From Acidobacteriota bacterium (GTDB lineage: Bacteria; Acidobacteriota; Blastocatellia; Pyrinomonadales; Pyrinomonadaceae), in the NCBI GenBank assembly GCA_020200095.1, contig JAIVJJ010000028.1, forward strand, positions 18,628 through 67,277: a DNA stretch of 48,650 bases, written 5' to 3'. The position numbers were made by a program, and so were the translations under genes. Numbering within the stretch: position 1 is the first letter of the stretch; each line of letters opens with the position of its first letter. Below the pieces are notes generated by a model. The model did not search any database. It was not told the DNA's origin and saw only the letters and a program-made list of their open reading frames with translations. This document shows, piece after piece, positions 46,584-48,650 of this stretch.

Positions 46584-47074
46584 ATGAGCATTGCAACGAA
46601 GGCTGGCGACAACGGCAGAACCGCACTTGTCGGCGGCGACCGAGTTTCAAAAGCGGATTTGCGAGTTGAAGCCTACGGCACAATTGACGAACTCGGCGCT
46701 GCGCTCGGGTTCGCGCGTTCGATTTGCGAAGACGAACAAACAAACGAACTGACAAAATCCAGATTGAACAATTAACGGCAGAAGTGGACCGCATTGAAAA
46801 AACTGAAGGCATTTTGTCAGATTGGAGTCTGCCGGGCGATGTCGCTTCGGCAGCAGCTTTCGACGTGGCGCGAACCATGTGCCGACGTGCCGAAAGATGC
46901 GTTGTGCGTATTGCAGAAATGGGCGAGACGGTTGACCGGCAAGTCATAACATATTTAAATCGTTTGTCGGATTTGCTCTGGCTCATCGGCAGGCTTTTGG
47001 AGATGAAAGCAGGAGTTGATTCTCGTCTGCGGGACGACGAACACGCGGGAAATAAATGGTCGCGGGCTTGGTGA
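46584..47074 (+). pseudogene. Cob(I)alamin adenosyltransferase (PduO/MMAB type), internally deleted and frameshifted
   Basis: N-part TKAGDNGRTALVGGDRVSKADLRVEAYGTIDELGAALGFAR; C-part IEQLTAEVDRIEKTEGILSDWSLPGDVASAAAFDVARTMCRRAERCVV in another frame. Confidence 0.85.
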
Positions 47075-47154
47075 AGTGTAAAGGCGAAACGAGAAGGGAT
47101 AAAGTAAGAAAAAATTCCTTAGCTTTTCTCCTTTATCCTTTCGCCTTTACACTT
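47074..47154. repeat. Long imperfect inverted repeat of AAAGG(A/C)GAAA-type units
   Basis: AAGTGTAAAGGCGAAA(cgagaag)GGATAAAG ... CTTTATCCTTTCGCCTTTACACTT. Confidence 0.85.
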
Positions 47155-47161
47155 TAAATTT

Positions 47162-47722
47162 ATGCGCAAAGTAATACTCGGTCTCGGTATCAGTCTCGAC
47201 GGCTACATCGCCCGCAAAAACAACGCTGTTGATTGGCTCTCGATGGATTGGGAATACGATTGGACAGCGTTTTTTAAGACGATTGATGTGGTTTTAATGG
47301 GGCGAAAATCTTGGGAAGTAGCTCTCGGAATGAATCCGAAAAAGAAGTCAAAATTAAAACCGTCAAATCCTTACGCCGGAATGGAGACTTACGTTTTTTC
47401 CAAAACTTTAAAGGAAAGCGGAGTTGAAGGAGTTGAAATCGTTTCGAGCAATTTAAAAGAATTCGTCGAGAATCTCAAAGCAAAAGACGGCAAACACATC
47501 TGGCTTTCGGGCGGCGGTGAACTGGCTAAAAGTTTTCTGGATGAAAATCTGGTTGACGAAATTTATTTGGGGATAACGCCGCTTTTGCTCGGCTCCGGGC
47601 TTCCGCTTTTTCCTGAACTGATTCGTGAAGTTCCGCTCCGGTTCGTTTCCTCCAAAACATACGAACATAAAAAAGAAGACAACCGGATGGTTGAACTTCT
47701 CTATGAAGTGAAAAAAGATTGA
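47162..47722 (+). CDS. Dihydrofolate reductase family protein (RibD C-terminal-like)
   Basis: MRKVILGLGISLDGYIARKNNAVDWL; DVVLMGRKSWEVAL; IWLSGGGELAKSFLDENLVDEIYLGITPLLLGSGLPLF. Confidence 0.93.
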   Translation: MRKVILGLGISLDGYIARKNNAVDWLSMDWEYDWTAFFKTIDVVLMGRKSWEVALGMNPKKKSKLKPSNPYAGMETYVFSKTLKESGVEGVEIVSSNLKEFVENLKAKDGKHIWLSGGGELAKSFLDENLVDEIYLGITPLLLGSGLPLFPELIREVPLRFVSSKTYEHKKEDNRMVELLYEVKKD

Positions 47723-47836
47723 TCGGTTTGATTTTTTCTGCTTGCAAAAGTAAGTTTGGTTTATGTGATTAAATCAGTAAAATTGCACCGCAATCTTTAT
47801 TCACGAGTTGAAAAAACAGGGAGGAAAAATTAAAAA

Positions 47837-48178
47837 ATGGGTGATACGACAATTATAAAAATAGATTCAAGCAAATCGCCAACTGGCGAAATGGGACAAA
47901 AATATCTGGCTTCGGGCAAAAATGTTGCAATGCGGCTCTGGGAAAATCAAGAACCGGATGAAGGTAAAGATCCAGCGAGGAGAGATTACGAAACTGTCGG
48001 CTACGTGATAAAAGGAAAAGCCGAGTTGCATTCAGAAGGTCAAGTTGTTTTGCTTGAAAAAGGTGATTCGTGGATAGTGCCGAAAGACGCTTCGCATACA
48101 TACAAAATTCTTGAAACATTTACGGCGGTCGAAGCAACTTATCCGCCCGCGCACGTTCACGGACGAGACGAAGAATAA
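47837..48178 (+). CDS. Cupin-domain protein
   Basis: YETVGYVIKGKAELHSEGQVVLLEKGDSWIVPKDASHTYKIL. Confidence 0.88.
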   Translation: MGDTTIIKIDSSKSPTGEMGQKYLASGKNVAMRLWENQEPDEGKDPARRDYETVGYVIKGKAELHSEGQVVLLEKGDSWIVPKDASHTYKILETFTAVEATYPPAHVHGRDEE

Positions 48179-48238
48179 AGGAGAAACGAGACGGAAGAAA
48201 AGCTAAAGAATTGTTTTTATTTTATTCTTTCTCCTTTA
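48176..48238. repeat. Inverted repeat of the same family as 47074-47154
   Basis: TAAAGGAGAAA ... TTTCTCCTTTA, also shares AAAAGCTAAAGAA / TTCCTTAGCTTTT. Confidence 0.7.
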
Positions 48239-48250
48239 CCATTTAAAACT

Positions 48251-48508
48251 ATGCCCGAATGCAAATATTACGGTGGAATTAAGAGGGAAGAACTCGTTAA
48301 ACTGAGAAAAGATTTGGCGGAAGAAGGCATCAGCGTTCCGGCGGGCGACGATGTTAGCGTCGCCGGACCATACGGAATCGAACTTCGCGCGACTTACAGT
48401 GAAGCGAAGGAGACTTTAAGGATTTGTATCATCAAAAAGCCTTTTTACATTCCCGAATCTGAAATCTGGAAAATTGTTGATACCGGCACAAGTCCATATG
48501 TAGATTAA
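48251..48508 (+). CDS. Small hypothetical protein
   Basis: ORF with clear start just after the repeat; no family recognised. Confidence 0.5.
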   Translation: MPECKYYGGIKREELVKLRKDLAEEGISVPAGDDVSVAGPYGIELRATYSEAKETLRICIIKKPFYIPESEIWKIVDTGTSPYVD

Positions 48509-48531
48509 TTCAAAACTGATTTAATAATTGG

Positions 48532-48580
48532 GTCATGACTAGCGAAAAAGTAAAATATAATAATTAAAGCTAGTTATGAC
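48532..48580. repeat. Inverted repeat flanking an AT-rich loop
   Basis: GTCATGACTAGC ... GCTAGTTATGAC (11 of 12 complementary). Confidence 0.7.
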
Positions 48581-48650
48581 AGATAGTTGCAAACTTTATA
48601 TACGCGCTCAAATTTCACGCGCTAAATTTCGTCAAATCTTACGACTTTTT

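Noticed and set aside
1-48650. tRNA or rRNA genes, prophage, integron integrase, conjugation genes
   Set aside because: None seen by inspection of ORFs and intergenic regions; cannot exclude a tRNA without a covariance search.

Overview
About 48.7 kb of bacterial chromosome. Protein style (STPK-TPR proteins, DUF4440 and DUF885 families, a TIGR02999-like ECF sigma) suggests Acidobacteriota/Blastocatellia; this is inference, no 16S is present. The backbone is a reductive pyrimidine-catabolism gene set, all on the + strand between ~7.4 and 38.5 kb: aldehyde dehydrogenase, class III aminotransferase, dihydropyrimidinase (hydA), NCS1 permease, N-carbamoyl-beta-alanine amidohydrolase, preT and preA, followed by a hairpin terminator. 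Between these core genes sit accessory genes: three toxin-antitoxin-like pairs, three large Ser/Thr kinases, hydrolases, NTF2-like proteins and a polysaccharide deacetylase. The main observation is that many insertions are bordered by diverged partial copies of the adjacent core gene's end. There are 5'-end copies of hydA (15841), the amidohydrolase (32690) and preA (35808), each upstream of the intact start. There are also three successive 3'-end copies of hydA (21056-21148, 22636-22707, 25694-25799), each just after an inserted gene. This looks like repeated integration at gene termini that regenerates the intact core gene and leaves an old gene end as a scar; no recombinase is visible. Two further patterns are (i) at least eight genes with apparent internal deletions, frameshifts or chimeric joins, including an aminotransferase lacking its PLP-lysine segment, and (ii) short tandem repeats of 7-10 bp, both as intergenic inverted arms and as in-frame insertions inside conserved proteins. 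All calls are from reading the sequence and supplied ORFs; no database searches were run.
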